Made by a program: the position numbers and the translations under genes. 64,000 nucleotides of DNA from Flavobacteriales bacterium. Its GTDB lineage: Bacteria > Bacteroidota > Bacteroidia > Flavobacteriales_E > Vicingaceae. Under the pieces are notes generated by a model that was given only the letters and a program-made list of their open reading frames with translations, had not been told where the DNA came from and did no database searches. The stretch lies in assembly GCA_020435335.1 (NCBI GenBank), contig JAGQZT010000027.1:1-64000 (forward strand), written 5' to 3'. Shown in pieces: positions 1 through 8,596 of the stretch (within the stretch, counting starts at the first letter, position 1; each line of letters begins with the position of its first letter).

Positions 1-1
1 A

Positions 2-1465
2 ACCTTAACCGCTTGTTCAAACGACGGTACTACGGATTTAATCACCTTGTTAGGTACTCCTGATGCAGGTGGTACCTGGTACGGTCCTTCGGCTTTAGCC
101 AACGGTGACCAAGGTACGTTCGATCCGGGTACAAACGCGGCTGGTACTTACCTCTACGTAGTGACCGGTACAGCACCGTGTGGTGACGATACCGCTCAAG
201 TGGTAGTGACTATTAATACTCCGGTTAATGCCGGTGTTGATAGCACATTAAGTATTTGTAGTTCGGCTGCTCCGGTTGATTTATTCAATTACTTAGGTGT
301 TGCCGATAACGGTGGAACCTGGTCAGGACCTTCGGCATTGGCTAATGGTGATCTCGGAACATTCGATCCGGGAACCAATACGGCCGGTACTTACATGTAC
401 ATTGTTACCGGAACGGCACCTTGTACGGATGACACCGCTCTGGTAGTTGTAACGATCACAGCAAATGATGATCCGACCTTTACGTATCCTGACATCTGTG
501 CAGGAGCCGGAGGATTACCTGGTACGATCAACACACCGGGTGGTACGTTCAGCTTTAACCCAGATCCGGGCGATGGTGCTACCATCAATCCGACTACAGG
601 GGCTATCAGCAATGAAGTGGGCGGAAGTACTTATAGTGTTCAGTATATTACACCTGCCGGACCTTGCCAGGATAGTTTAACAATAACCGTTAACATTCTG
701 ACTGCTCCGAATGCAGGATCCGACAACACCTTAAATGCATGTTCGTCTGACGGCACGACTAACCTCATCACATTACTCGGTGGAGCTGATGCCGGTGGTA
801 CCTGGAGTGGACCTTCGGCGTTAGCCAACGGTGATCAGGGCACATTCGACCCGGGAACCAATGCATCGGGAACTTACCTGTACATTATCAACTCCGGTGC
901 TTGCGGAAGCGATACGGCTCAGGTAATTGTTACGGTTAATACTGCTCCGAATGCAGGAACAAACGGCTCGGTGACATTATGTGATACCGATCCGGCTGTT
1001 GATCTGTTTAACCTGTTAGGAAGTGCAGACTTAGGCGGAAGCTGGTCGCCTGCCCTGACTTCGGGAACGGGAGTATTCGATCCTTCGGTTGATGCCGCCG
1101 GAACATACACCTATACGGTTACCGGAACGGCGCCGTGCGGAAATGCATCGGCAACCGTTGTGGTTACAATCGATAATTCAGGCTGTACCGTTACACCAAC
1201 CGAATACGTGATCAGCAACTTGCTGACTCCGAATGGCGATGGTAAAAACGATACCTGGATCATCACCAACGTTGAATTGTTAGACGGCGCAACCGTCATG
1301 ATCTTCAACCGATGGGGTACGAAACTGTATGAAACGACCAGTTACCAGAATGACTGGAACGGTACTTATAACGGACAAGATCTTCCGGACGGTGCATACT
1401 ATTATGTGATCGAACTCAACGGAGAAGTGATCCAGGGGCCGTTAACCTTATTAAGAACTAAATAA
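2..1465 (+). CDS. T9SS-secreted repeat adhesin, C-terminal part (5' end outside window)
   Basis: The reading frame is open from base 2, so the gene starts before the window; the first TTG at 47 is internal. The visible 487 residues hold four copies of a roughly 77-80-residue extracellular repeat (GGTWSGPSALANGD followed by GTFDPGTN and AGTY), each with spaced cysteines. A differing PKD-like unit sits between copies 2 and 3 (about bases 460-700). The last ~90 residues form a gliding-motility-associated C-terminal (CHU_C, type B) domain: TPNGDGKNDTW, then FNRWGTKLY, then LPDGAYYYVI. In this family the domain directs export through the type IX secretion system. The protein is therefore probably a large surface adhesin. 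The next gene is a PorP/SprF protein, the usual partner of such substrates. The ligand is unknown. Confidence 0.9.
   Translation, partial: TLTACSNDGTTDLITLLGTPDAGGTWYGPSALANGDQGTFDPGTNAAGTYLYVVTGTAPCGDDTAQVVVTINTPVNAGVDSTLSICSSAAPVDLFNYLGVADNGGTWSGPSALANGDLGTFDPGTNTAGTYMYIVTGTAPCTDDTALVVVTITANDDPTFTYPDICAGAGGLPGTINTPGGTFSFNPDPGDGATINPTTGAISNEVGGSTYSVQYITPAGPCQDSLTITVNILTAPNAGSDNTLNACSSDGTTNLITLLGGADAGGTWSGPSALANGDQGTFDPGTNASGTYLYIINSGACGSDTAQVIVTVNTAPNAGTNGSVTLCDTDPAVDLFNLLGSADLGGSWSPALTSGTGVFDPSVDAAGTYTYTVTGTAPCGNASATVVVTIDNSGCTVTPTEYVISNLLTPNGDGKNDTWIITNVELLDGATVMIFNRWGTKLYETTSYQNDWNGTYNGQDLPDGAYYYVIELNGEVIQGPLTLLRTK
60..1170 (+). repeat. Coding tandem repeats of the T9SS adhesin
   Basis: Four units of about 230-240 bp lie at roughly 2-225, 226-460, 700-940 and 941-1170. 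The segment coding for GPSALANGD and GTFDPGTN is close to identical at DNA level in units 1, 2 and 4. Unit 5 is more diverged (SWSPALTSGTGVFDPS). The unit at about 460-700 is of a different type. Such near-identity could allow copy-number change by recombination and is a known assembly hazard. Confidence 0.8.
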
Positions 1466-1476
1466 TTTCAACAACC

Positions 1477-2886
1477 ATGAAAAAGCAAGATAACATGAAA
1501 AAGTTCAGAAATATCGCCATCGTGGTTGTTGGATTCATTGGAATTCAAACAGCTGCGTTCGGGCAACAAATGCCTCAGACCAACCTGTACAATGAAAATG
1601 TTTTTAATGTCAATCCGGCATACGCAGGTTACAATCCGCATTGCCTCGAAGCCTATGTGGGACATATTACCCAGTGGGTTGGTGTAGAAGGAGCTCCTTC
1701 CACCAATTACCTGGATATCCACAAAGGATTGGGTAAGAAGTTCGGAATCGGAGGTGGATTTATTCTGGATAAGACCAACATGATTAGCCGGTTCTCCGGA
1801 AACGTGAGTGGCTCTTATCGTATCGGACTGAATGAGCACTCCAATATCCGCGTAGGTTTGTCGCTGGGAATCTACCAGGTTTCCATCAACACGTCCAAAG
1901 CGGTGGTACAGGATCCGACAGATGAGATCATCAATGGCTCTTCAAGCGGTATGACCTTAAACAACGAACTTGGATTACTCTACAACTACAAGAAATTCAT
2001 TCTTGGTGTGGCGGTACCTCAGGTTTTTGAAACGGATGCCAAATACGATGTGCAAACTTCAACAGCCAGTTTCGGTGTAAACCGTCATTTTACGGTGATA
2101 TCAAAATATGGCTGGGATATTTCCGACAAAGTAGAACTGGAACCAAGTGCATTCATGAAACGCGTAACCAATGTCAACCAATTCGATCTGAACCTGATGG
2201 GTACGTATAACGATCTGATCGGAATTGGTATCGGATACCGGACCGATGTGGGTTTACTGGCCCGCCTGAAGCTAAAACTGCAGGAAATGTTCGTATTGGC
2301 GTATGCCTATGAATTTGCCGGATCTAACATCTCATCCTACTCTTCGGGATCACATGAGATTATGTTGGGCATTAAGTTCTGTAAAGAAAAACCTGCCGAA
2401 CAACCTCGTATCGAATCGGCTATTCCGCCGCCACCGATTGAAGAGCCGGAACCCGAACCTGTTGCTGAAGAGCCCGTAGTTGAACCGGAACCTGTTGTCG
2501 AGCCGGAGCCGGTAACAGAACCTGCACCGGGACTTACCGCTGAAGAGCAGGATGCCATTGGCAAAGTGGTGGGCTATGATTTAGGAAACTCGAATTACAG
2601 TGCTTCCCAACAGGAAAAAGTAGACCGGATTATTGAGGTCATGAAAGCTCATCCGGATCTTAAAATTGAAATAAGCGGCCACTCCTGCGACATCGGAAGT
2701 GATGAGCGCAAGGAATTGGTATCTAAATTAAGAGCCGATAAGATTAAAGCCTATATGGTTAAGAACGGCATTGATGAAAACCGGATCTCAACCAAAGGTG
2801 AAGGAGATCAACGTCCGATGGTGCCGAACACCGACGACGACAACAGATCCCTGAACAGAAGGGTTGACTTCAAGATCATTGAATAA
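1477..2886 (+). CDS. PorP/SprF family T9SS membrane protein fused to an OmpA-like domain
   Basis: The 469-residue protein has a signal peptide ending near TAAFGQ. Residues ~30-310 match the PorP/SprF barrel pattern (NLYNENVFNVNPAYAGY near the start, LGLLYNYKKFILGVAVP in the middle). A Pro/Glu linker (about 315-350, EPEPV repeats) follows. The C-terminal ~110 residues form an OmpA-like peptidoglycan-binding domain (SGHSCDIGSDERKEL, LRADKIK, NRRVDF). PorP/SprF proteins help secrete or anchor CHU_C-type substrates at the outer membrane, and the gene starts 11 nt after such a substrate. The added OmpA domain would tie the complex to the cell wall, which is inference. An alternative ATG at 1495 gives an equally good signal peptide. 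Confidence 0.9.
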   Translation: MKKQDNMKKFRNIAIVVVGFIGIQTAAFGQQMPQTNLYNENVFNVNPAYAGYNPHCLEAYVGHITQWVGVEGAPSTNYLDIHKGLGKKFGIGGGFILDKTNMISRFSGNVSGSYRIGLNEHSNIRVGLSLGIYQVSINTSKAVVQDPTDEIINGSSSGMTLNNELGLLYNYKKFILGVAVPQVFETDAKYDVQTSTASFGVNRHFTVISKYGWDISDKVELEPSAFMKRVTNVNQFDLNLMGTYNDLIGIGIGYRTDVGLLARLKLKLQEMFVLAYAYEFAGSNISSYSSGSHEIMLGIKFCKEKPAEQPRIESAIPPPPIEEPEPEPVAEEPVVEPEPVVEPEPVTEPAPGLTAEEQDAIGKVVGYDLGNSNYSASQQEKVDRIIEVMKAHPDLKIEISGHSCDIGSDERKELVSKLRADKIKAYMVKNGIDENRISTKGEGDQRPMVPNTDDDNRSLNRRVDFKIIE

Positions 2887-2887
2887 A

Positions 2888-2920
2888 AAAAGGAGGCTCC
2901 GGCCTCCTTTTCTTTTTTTT
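2888..2920. terminator. Bidirectional intrinsic terminator
   Basis: A 10-bp stem (AAAAGGAGGC at 2888-2897 with GCCTCCTTTT at 2902-2911) closes a TCCG loop and is followed by a T run. On the minus strand it is also followed by Ts. It lies between the convergent PorP-OmpA gene and cysN and can serve both. Confidence 0.85.
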
Positions 2921-2933
2921 ATCTGTGCATCGA

Positions 2934-4199
2934 TCAAATAATCATGGCTGCTCCAACAGTCTCGTTGGTACCTTCATCAATCAGAATCAGGCTTCCGGTA
3001 AACCGGTTCCTTGAGTAATTATCATACAACAACGGTTTGGTGGTACGGATGGAAACACGGGCAATCTCATTCATACCCACCTCTTTATCATCCTCAATGC
3101 GATGTAAGGTATTGATATCTACTTTGTAGCGAACTTCCTTGATGACACACCGGGCATCGTTAGAGGTATGCTTGATCGCGTATTTTCCACGCGGAACCAT
3201 CTTTTTTTCATTAAGCCAGCATAGCATCACGTCAACATCCTGTTCCACTTCGGGTTTATTGTTTTCCCGTACGATCATATCTCCCCTGCTGATATCGATA
3301 TCATCTTCCAGGGTTAAGGTAACCGACATAGGAGCAAAAGCTTCTTCCAGGCTTCCTGCCATGGTATCGATCGATTTTACTTTGGATGTTAATCCGGATG
3401 GCAGTACCATCACCTCATCGCCAGGCTTAAAAACCCCGCCGGCAATTCTTCCGGCATAACCTCTGTAATCATGATACTCGTCGGACTGAGGACGAATAAC
3501 ATACTGTACCGGGAATCTGCAATCAATGTGGTTGTAATCACTACCGATATGGATGTTCTCCAGCAGGTACATCAATGTTGATCCGTGGTACCAATCCATG
3601 TTTTCCGATTTATTCACCACATTATCACCTTTCAGGGCACTGATCGGCACAAAATGAATGTCCTTCACGTTTAGCTTCGATGAGAAGGCTTCCAGATCAT
3701 CCTTAATCTTTTCAAACACTTCTTCCGAATAATCGACCAAATCCATCTTGTTAATGCAAAACACCACGTGAGGAATCCCTAAAAGCGAAGAAATGAATGT
3801 GTGCCGGCAAGTTTGTTCAACCATCCCGTGACGGGCATCCACCAGTATAATCGAAAGGTTGGAAGTTGAGGCTCCGGTAACCATGTTACGGGTATACTGA
3901 ATGTGCCCCGGCGTATCGGCAATAATGAATTTACGTTTGGGAGTGGCGAAATACCGGTAAGCTACATCAATGGTAATTCCCTGCTCTCTTTCTGCTCTTA
4001 ACCCATCGGTCAGTAATGCTAAGTTAACATTTTCCTCTCCTTTGCGTTTACTGGATTCTTCGATGGCTTCATACTGATCGGCGAAGATCGATTTCGAATC
4101 ATATAATAAACGTCCGATGAGTGTGCTCTTTCCGTCATCAACGCTTCCTGCTGTTGAGAAACGTAAAAGCTCCATATCCAAATACGAGTTCGTATCCAT
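2934..4199 (-). CDS. cysN: Sulfate adenylyltransferase subunit 1 (GTPase)
   Basis: CysN is the regulatory GTPase of ATP sulfurylase. With CysD it makes adenylyl sulfate (APS) from ATP and sulfate, and GTP hydrolysis drives the reaction. The 421 residues carry the translation-GTPase motifs: GSVDDGKS at 18-25, DTPGH at 95-99 and NKMD at 150-153, followed by two beta-barrel domains as in EF-Tu. There is no fused APS kinase (CysC) domain. The gene lies 2 nt downstream of cysD in the same transcript. No other sulfate-assimilation gene is in the window. Confidence 0.97.
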   Translation of the reverse strand: MDTNSYLDMELLRFSTAGSVDDGKSTLIGRLLYDSKSIFADQYEAIEESSKRKGEENVNLALLTDGLRAEREQGITIDVAYRYFATPKRKFIIADTPGHIQYTRNMVTGASTSNLSIILVDARHGMVEQTCRHTFISSLLGIPHVVFCINKMDLVDYSEEVFEKIKDDLEAFSSKLNVKDIHFVPISALKGDNVVNKSENMDWYHGSTLMYLLENIHIGSDYNHIDCRFPVQYVIRPQSDEYHDYRGYAGRIAGGVFKPGDEVMVLPSGLTSKVKSIDTMAGSLEEAFAPMSVTLTLEDDIDISRGDMIVRENNKPEVEQDVDVMLCWLNEKKMVPRGKYAIKHTSNDARCVIKEVRYKVDINTLHRIEDDKEVGMNEIARVSIRTTKPLLYDNYSRNRFTGSLILIDEGTNETVGAAMII

Positions 4200-4201
4200 A
4201 A

Positions 4202-5107
4202 TTAAAAATATCCTTGTTTTTTACGGTCTTCCATAGCGGCTTCCGATCGTTTATCATCCGAACGCGTACCACGTTCAGTGGTTCGTGCGGCAGCTACTTC
4301 TTCAATAATTTTCTCGATGGTGTCAGCATCCGATTCAACCGCGCCTGTACACGTTGCGTCGCCGATGGTTCTGAATCTTACTTTCATGCTTACCGTAGGC
4401 TCCGTGTCCCGTTGCTGAATAAAATCAGTCGTAGACATAATCACTCCGTCACGAATAAATACATCTCTTTCATGTGCCAGGTAAATGGATGGAATTTCAA
4501 TTTTTTCCTGCAGGATGTATTGCCATACATCCATCTCGGTCCAGTTGCTGATCGGGAATACCCTGAAATGTTCCCCCACATGCTTTTTACCGTTAAAAAT
4601 GTTCCACAATTCCGGGCGCTGGTTTTTCGGATCCCACTGACCGAAATCATCACGATGCGAAAAGAAACGTTCTTTTGCACGGGCTTTTTCCTCATCTCTT
4701 CTGGCACCTCCTATGGCACAATCGAATTTATGCTCTTCAATCGTATCAAGCAGGGTTACGGTTTGTAAAGCATTTCGACTGGCATTGTATCCTTTCTCTT
4801 CCACCACTTTCCCTTCATCAATGGATTGTTGTACCGACCCCACAACCAGCGTCGCACCAAGTTTTTCAATAAAGCTATCCCGAAAAGCTATTGTTTCCGG
4901 GAAATTATGCCCGGTATCCACATGTACCAGCGGAAACGGAATCCTGGCCGGCCAAAAAGCCTTTCTGGCCATGTGAGCAACAACGATCGAATCCTTTCCT
5001 CCCGAAAACAATAAAGCGGGTCGCTCAAACTGAGCAGCCACTTCGCGGAGCACATAGATGGCTTCCGCTTCGAGTTCCTGTAAATGCGTTAAATTATACG
5101 ACTGCAT
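4202..5107 (-). CDS. cysD: Sulfate adenylyltransferase subunit 2
   Basis: CysD is the catalytic subunit of ATP sulfurylase and works as a complex with CysN. The 301-residue protein has the PP-loop SGGKDS at 35-40, typical of adenylating enzymes of the PAPS reductase fold. It also has the family's conserved regions GGARRDEEKARAKER and FPISNWTEMDVWQYI. The length matches the family. It is the first gene of the cysDN transcript. A good promoter lies just upstream (-7 element at 5128-5135), giving a leader of about 15 nt. Confidence 0.97.
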   Translation of the reverse strand: MQSYNLTHLQELEAEAIYVLREVAAQFERPALLFSGGKDSIVVAHMARKAFWPARIPFPLVHVDTGHNFPETIAFRDSFIEKLGATLVVGSVQQSIDEGKVVEEKGYNASRNALQTVTLLDTIEEHKFDCAIGGARRDEEKARAKERFFSHRDDFGQWDPKNQRPELWNIFNGKKHVGEHFRVFPISNWTEMDVWQYILQEKIEIPSIYLAHERDVFIRDGVIMSTTDFIQQRDTEPTVSMKVRFRTIGDATCTGAVESDADTIEKIIEEVAAARTTERGTRSDDKRSEAAMEDRKKQGYF

Positions 5108-5127
5108 ATCGAATCAAATTTGTGGGC

Positions 5128-5158
5128 CAAAATTAGCCAATGTATAACAACTACAAAA
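5128..5158 (-). promoter_or_regulatory. Promoter of cysDN
   Basis: On the minus strand a perfect TAATTTTG (TAnnTTTG, 5128-5135) is preceded by TTTTG (5154-5158) with an 18-nt spacer. This matches the Bacteroidota -33/-7 promoter consensus and places transcription start roughly 15 nt before the cysD ATG. Confidence 0.65.
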
Positions 5159-5169
5159 CGATCTAAAAC

Positions 5170-5198
5170 AAAAAAGGGCTATTAAAAGGCCCTTTTTT
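5170..5198 (-). terminator. Terminator of the DUF6089 gene
   Basis: The stem AAAAAGGGC (5171-5179) pairs with GCCCTTTTT (5189-5197), and a T run follows on the minus strand. It lies 15 nt beyond the stop codon at 5213 and before the cysD start. Confidence 0.75.
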
Positions 5199-5212
5199 AA
5201 ATTTCATTTCGC

Positions 5213-6145
5213 TTAGAACTTGGCTCTCGACTTTCTTCTTCTTCGTTTCTTTCTGCCAAGTACCCAGCTGTGTTTAGCCCTGTAAAATTTACTTCTACCT
5301 CTGATGGCCCAGCTGAAATTAACTGTAGCGGTAACGTAAGCATCATCATGCTCAGGATCACCTCGCTTATCACCCGGTTGATAGGTATTCACAGATGGTA
5401 ACTTTTCGGCATCCGGATTATCTTCACGAATCTGATCAATAATGGCTTGATTGTTTTTATTCGCTAAGCTGGCTGTATACGGATCATCATGAGCCACATA
5501 AACGGTGCTAACATCATCGATGTAATCGGTAAATGTAGTTCTCCAGCCGATTTCCATACCTAAACGATACTTCCGTTCTATCGTGTAATAAAAACCGATT
5601 CCTACCGGAATGGTAAAGTTGAAACGGCTGTATGAAACCCCCTCGGTTTGCAACGGCTGTAAAGAAACCCAGTTTCCACTGGGAGCCTGCCCTTTAGGAT
5701 TACTGTAAAAGAGCCCGACACCTCCATAGAAATACAGGTTGAAATCGGACGTATATCGACCGGTTCTACCCACATCATTCACCTTGTAGATGTATAATTC
5801 ACCGTTGGCAAGCAGTTCAAACATATCGTTCCTGAAATTCAGGTTTCTTCCTCTACGGTGCGGATTATCGGTTTTAGCATCATCCCCGGATAAGCGAATG
5901 TAATTCAACGAACCTTTCACACCAATTTTCGGTGAAACACGGTAACGGTAAAACCCTCCTAAAGTCCAGCGAGAATAATTCAATTTCATATCTACGAATC
6001 CATCCCGGCGCTCACCCACGCCTCCTCCAATTTCTCCCAAATAATTGGAAGCACCTACAGAAAACCCATAATCAACATAATATTGACTATAGCCAGTTAT
6101 AGTAGTTAAAAGCGTAATTGCTAATGTTAGCAGTATTTTTCGCAT
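5213..6145 (-). CDS. DUF6089-type outer-membrane beta-barrel protein
   Basis: The 310-residue protein has an N-terminal signal peptide (cleavage near TGYSQ). The body alternates short hydrophobic and aromatic strands, as in a small outer-membrane barrel, and ends in a very basic tail (RKKRRRRKSRAKF). The opening YYVDYGFSVGASNYLGEIGG resembles the DUF6089 family, common in Bacteroidota and of unproven function. It is a single-gene unit with its own promoter and terminator. The basic C-terminus is unusual, because barrel proteins normally end in an aromatic residue; the final F fits that rule. Confidence 0.75.
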   Translation of the reverse strand: MRKILLTLAITLLTTITGYSQYYVDYGFSVGASNYLGEIGGGVGERRDGFVDMKLNYSRWTLGGFYRYRVSPKIGVKGSLNYIRLSGDDAKTDNPHRRGRNLNFRNDMFELLANGELYIYKVNDVGRTGRYTSDFNLYFYGGVGLFYSNPKGQAPSGNWVSLQPLQTEGVSYSRFNFTIPVGIGFYYTIERKYRLGMEIGWRTTFTDYIDDVSTVYVAHDDPYTASLANKNNQAIIDQIREDNPDAEKLPSVNTYQPGDKRGDPEHDDAYVTATVNFSWAIRGRSKFYRAKHSWVLGRKKRRRRKSRAKF

Positions 6146-6150
6146 AAATG

Positions 6151-6158
6151 CAAATATA
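6151..6158 (-). promoter_or_regulatory. -7 promoter element, possible leaderless start
   Basis: A perfect TATATTTG on the minus strand ends 5 nt before the ATG at 6145. A TTG (6180-6182) lies 21 nt further upstream as a possible -33 element. Transcription would begin at or next to the start codon. Confidence 0.55.
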
Positions 6159-6247
6159 TAAAACTAATACCTAAGAAAGCAACTTTAATATTAATTTATT
6201 GTATATTTTAATTTGCTTTATTTTGCTAAATATTTCACTTCAAAAAC

Positions 6248-7201
6248 ATGGAAAACAGGATCACTTCTTTATTCAATATTCAACTTCCTATTATTCAAGG
6301 CGGTATGATCTGGAACAGCGGCTGGAAACTGGCTGCAGCAGTAAGTAATTCGGGCGGATTGGGGCTTATTGGTGCCGGATCGATGTACCCCGATGTGTTC
6401 CGGGAGCATGTGCAAAAATGTAAAGCGGCCACGGACAAGGTGTTTGGGGTTAATTTGCCCTTGTTATACCCGCAAATGGATGAAATGATCGACATTGTAC
6501 TGGAAGAAGGTGTTAAAGTCGTTTTTACTTCTGCCGGAAACCCGAAAACCTACACTTCCAGGCTTCAGGAAAAAGGCATTACTGTTGTTCATGTGGTTTC
6601 AAGTGTAAAATTTGCCCTAAAAGCCCAGGAAGCCGGCGTAGACGCAATTGTAGCCGAAGGTTTTGAAGCCGGCGGCCATAACGGAAGGGATGAAACCACC
6701 ACCCTCTGCCTGATCCCCATGGTTGCCAAAGCCGTCCGGATTCCGGTAATCGCAGCAGGTGGTATCGCTACCGGAAACGCCATGCTGGCCGCCATGATCC
6801 TGGGTGCCGACGGCGTTCAAATGGGAAGCCGGTTCGCAGCCTCCACCGAGTCTTCTTCTCACCAAAATTTTAAGGACGAGATCGTTAAAGCCCGGGAAGG
6901 CGACACCATGCTTACCCTTAAAGATGTTACTCCCGTGAGACTCATCAAAAACAGCTTCTTCGACCAAATCAATACCGCCATCCTGAATGGTGCCACCCCC
7001 GATGAACAACGCGAAATCCTCGGCCGGGGCCGGGCTAAAAAAGGCATGTTCGAAGGCGACCTGGAAAACGGTGAACTGGAAATCGGTCAGGTTTCCGGAC
7101 TCATCGATTCCATCCTTCCCGTTCAACAAATCATCAACGACATCATGAAAGAATTTCATGAGTCACTGAACCAAATGAACAGCAAGAAATACCTCTTTTA
7201 A
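6248..7201 (+). CDS. Nitronate monooxygenase / FabK-like FMN oxidoreductase
   Basis: The 317-residue protein is an FMN-binding TIM barrel of the 2-nitropropane dioxygenase family. It opens with the family signature (LPIIQGGM at 13-20). It has the flavin-contact region AGGHNG at 141-146, whose His144 is the candidate catalytic base. It then has the phosphate-binding stretches IPVIAAGGIATG and GADGVQMGSRF. Members oxidise nitronates or act as enoyl-ACP reductases (FabK), and sequence alone does not decide. There are no pathway neighbours: it sits between a barrel gene on the other strand and an envelope protein. Confidence 0.85.
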   Translation: MENRITSLFNIQLPIIQGGMIWNSGWKLAAAVSNSGGLGLIGAGSMYPDVFREHVQKCKAATDKVFGVNLPLLYPQMDEMIDIVLEEGVKVVFTSAGNPKTYTSRLQEKGITVVHVVSSVKFALKAQEAGVDAIVAEGFEAGGHNGRDETTTLCLIPMVAKAVRIPVIAAGGIATGNAMLAAMILGADGVQMGSRFAASTESSSHQNFKDEIVKAREGDTMLTLKDVTPVRLIKNSFFDQINTAILNGATPDEQREILGRGRAKKGMFEGDLENGELEIGQVSGLIDSILPVQQIINDIMKEFHESLNQMNSKKYLF

Positions 7202-7315
7202 AAACCTTTTAATCAAATTTTAAACAACTGATAAACTGATTGTTATAATATTAATATGCTATTATTAAAGTCAGTTATTTTTTGATTTTTGTTTTCATGC
7301 TTCATGCCGTCATCC

Positions 7316-7323
7316 TAGTTTTG
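7316..7323 (+). promoter_or_regulatory. -7 promoter element for the CsgG-like gene
   Basis: A perfect TAGTTTTG lies 35 nt before the ATG at 7359. A TTTG at 7288-7291 is a possible -33 element, but its spacing of 24 nt is long. Confidence 0.45.
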
Positions 7324-7358
7324 GATTCAATTCATTGCATGAACTAAAACATAAAATC

Positions 7359-8519
7359 ATGAAAAATTTACAGTATTTGGTCCTGACCATTTTGATGCTG
7401 GCCACATCCTACTCCATCGGCCAAAACAACAAGCCTACCTGTGCCGTACTAAACATCAACCAGGTCGGGCTTTCGAGTTACACACCCGACATGCTCGGTA
7501 ACCTCACCCGAAGGGAATTCAGCAAACTGGGCATCTATGAAATCCTTTATGCGGAAGACATCCGGCCACTCATTAAAAAAGATTCGACCACTACCCGATA
7601 TCCAAAAAACAGTTTCAATTGCTACAGCATCCAATGCCTGACCAAAGCCGGACAGGAAATCGGAGCGGATAAAATGCTGAGCGGGCAGGTAGAACAAATG
7701 AACGACGCTATCATCATCTCTTTTCGGGTTATCGATGTGAAAAGCCAAAATGTGGAATACTCCATCACCAAGGAATACCTCAACCTGAACGACCAGCTTA
7801 AAAATATGATCGTGCTCACCCTCCGGGAAATGATGGGGCTCTACAACGACAAAGAACTGGAAGACCTGCTCATCAAAAAGTTCAACCGGGAAAGCTACAT
7901 CAACACCACAGGCATCAACAGGCTCAACCTCTCCGGAACACGAATGGGTGTGGTAACCATGCTGGGCAGCAACAAGGAGATCATCAAATTGCCGGAATCA
8001 CAGGGCGGGTTCGAATCCGTTCCGGTATTCTTCAACTTCGGCTACCAGTTTGAAAGCCAGTACCTCAACCAGGGACGCATCCAGGGACTTTTCGAATTCA
8101 TCCCGTCCATTACCGGACTGGAGCAGGGCTTAACCATGCCTTCCATTACCATTTTACACGGCATCCGCGACAATAAAACCGGGTTTGAATTTGCTTTCGG
8201 CCCTACATTCGGCATGGCGCCGTTCGCCTCGGGTTATTACGACAGTAACGACGACTGGCACCTGGAATCGGACTGGGAACAACAGCAATACAACCCAAAC
8301 GACACATCACAGCTAGTCGTACCCAACCCTTACCCCATTGTTAAACGACTGGACAGCCGGGGCAAGTATGAAATGACAACCGGATTCATCCTCGGACTCG
8401 GGTTCAGCATCCGGTCGGGAAACATCAATATCCCGGTAAATGTCTACACCGTACTTCAGAAAAAATCCATGCGAACCGGAATTTCACTCGGTATAAACGC
8501 CAAAAAACAACACCGCTAA
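7359..8519 (+). CDS. Exported protein with CsgG/LpoB-like N-terminal domain
   Basis: I chose the ATG at 7359 rather than the in-frame TTG at 7335 because it starts a clean signal peptide (MKNLQYLVL to SIGQ). The product is 386 residues. Residues ~25-160 resemble the TolB-N/CsgG/LpoB fold: CAVLNINQVGLS, then a Cys pair in NCYSIQCLTKAG, then IGADKMLSGQVE and FRVIDVKSQNVEYS. That fold occurs in periplasmic or outer-membrane assembly proteins. The second half (~190-386) is rich in predicted beta-strands and may be a barrel or an outer-membrane-associated domain. I do not recognise a named function. It is transcribed alone and ends at a strong terminator. Confidence 0.6.
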   Translation: MKNLQYLVLTILMLATSYSIGQNNKPTCAVLNINQVGLSSYTPDMLGNLTRREFSKLGIYEILYAEDIRPLIKKDSTTTRYPKNSFNCYSIQCLTKAGQEIGADKMLSGQVEQMNDAIIISFRVIDVKSQNVEYSITKEYLNLNDQLKNMIVLTLREMMGLYNDKELEDLLIKKFNRESYINTTGINRLNLSGTRMGVVTMLGSNKEIIKLPESQGGFESVPVFFNFGYQFESQYLNQGRIQGLFEFIPSITGLEQGLTMPSITILHGIRDNKTGFEFAFGPTFGMAPFASGYYDSNDDWHLESDWEQQQYNPNDTSQLVVPNPYPIVKRLDSRGKYEMTTGFILGLGFSIRSGNINIPVNVYTVLQKKSMRTGISLGINAKKQHR

Positions 8520-8524
8520 AAAAG

Positions 8525-8554
8525 AAGGAGTATTGAAATCAATACTCCTTTTTT
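8525..8554 (+). terminator. Intrinsic terminator
   Basis: An 11-bp perfect stem (AAGGAGTATTG at 8525-8535 with CAATACTCCTT at 8540-8550) has a 4-nt loop and is followed by Ts. It ends the CsgG-like gene before the M16 pair. Confidence 0.85.
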
Positions 8555-8596
8555 CTTCGGAATATTTCTTTCCTTTGTGCATTCCTAAATGCTGCT

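Noticed and set aside
6617-7159. 180-residue minus-strand frame opposite the nitronate monooxygenase
   Set aside because: It has no motif, and the plus-strand gene has clear flavin-binding signatures.
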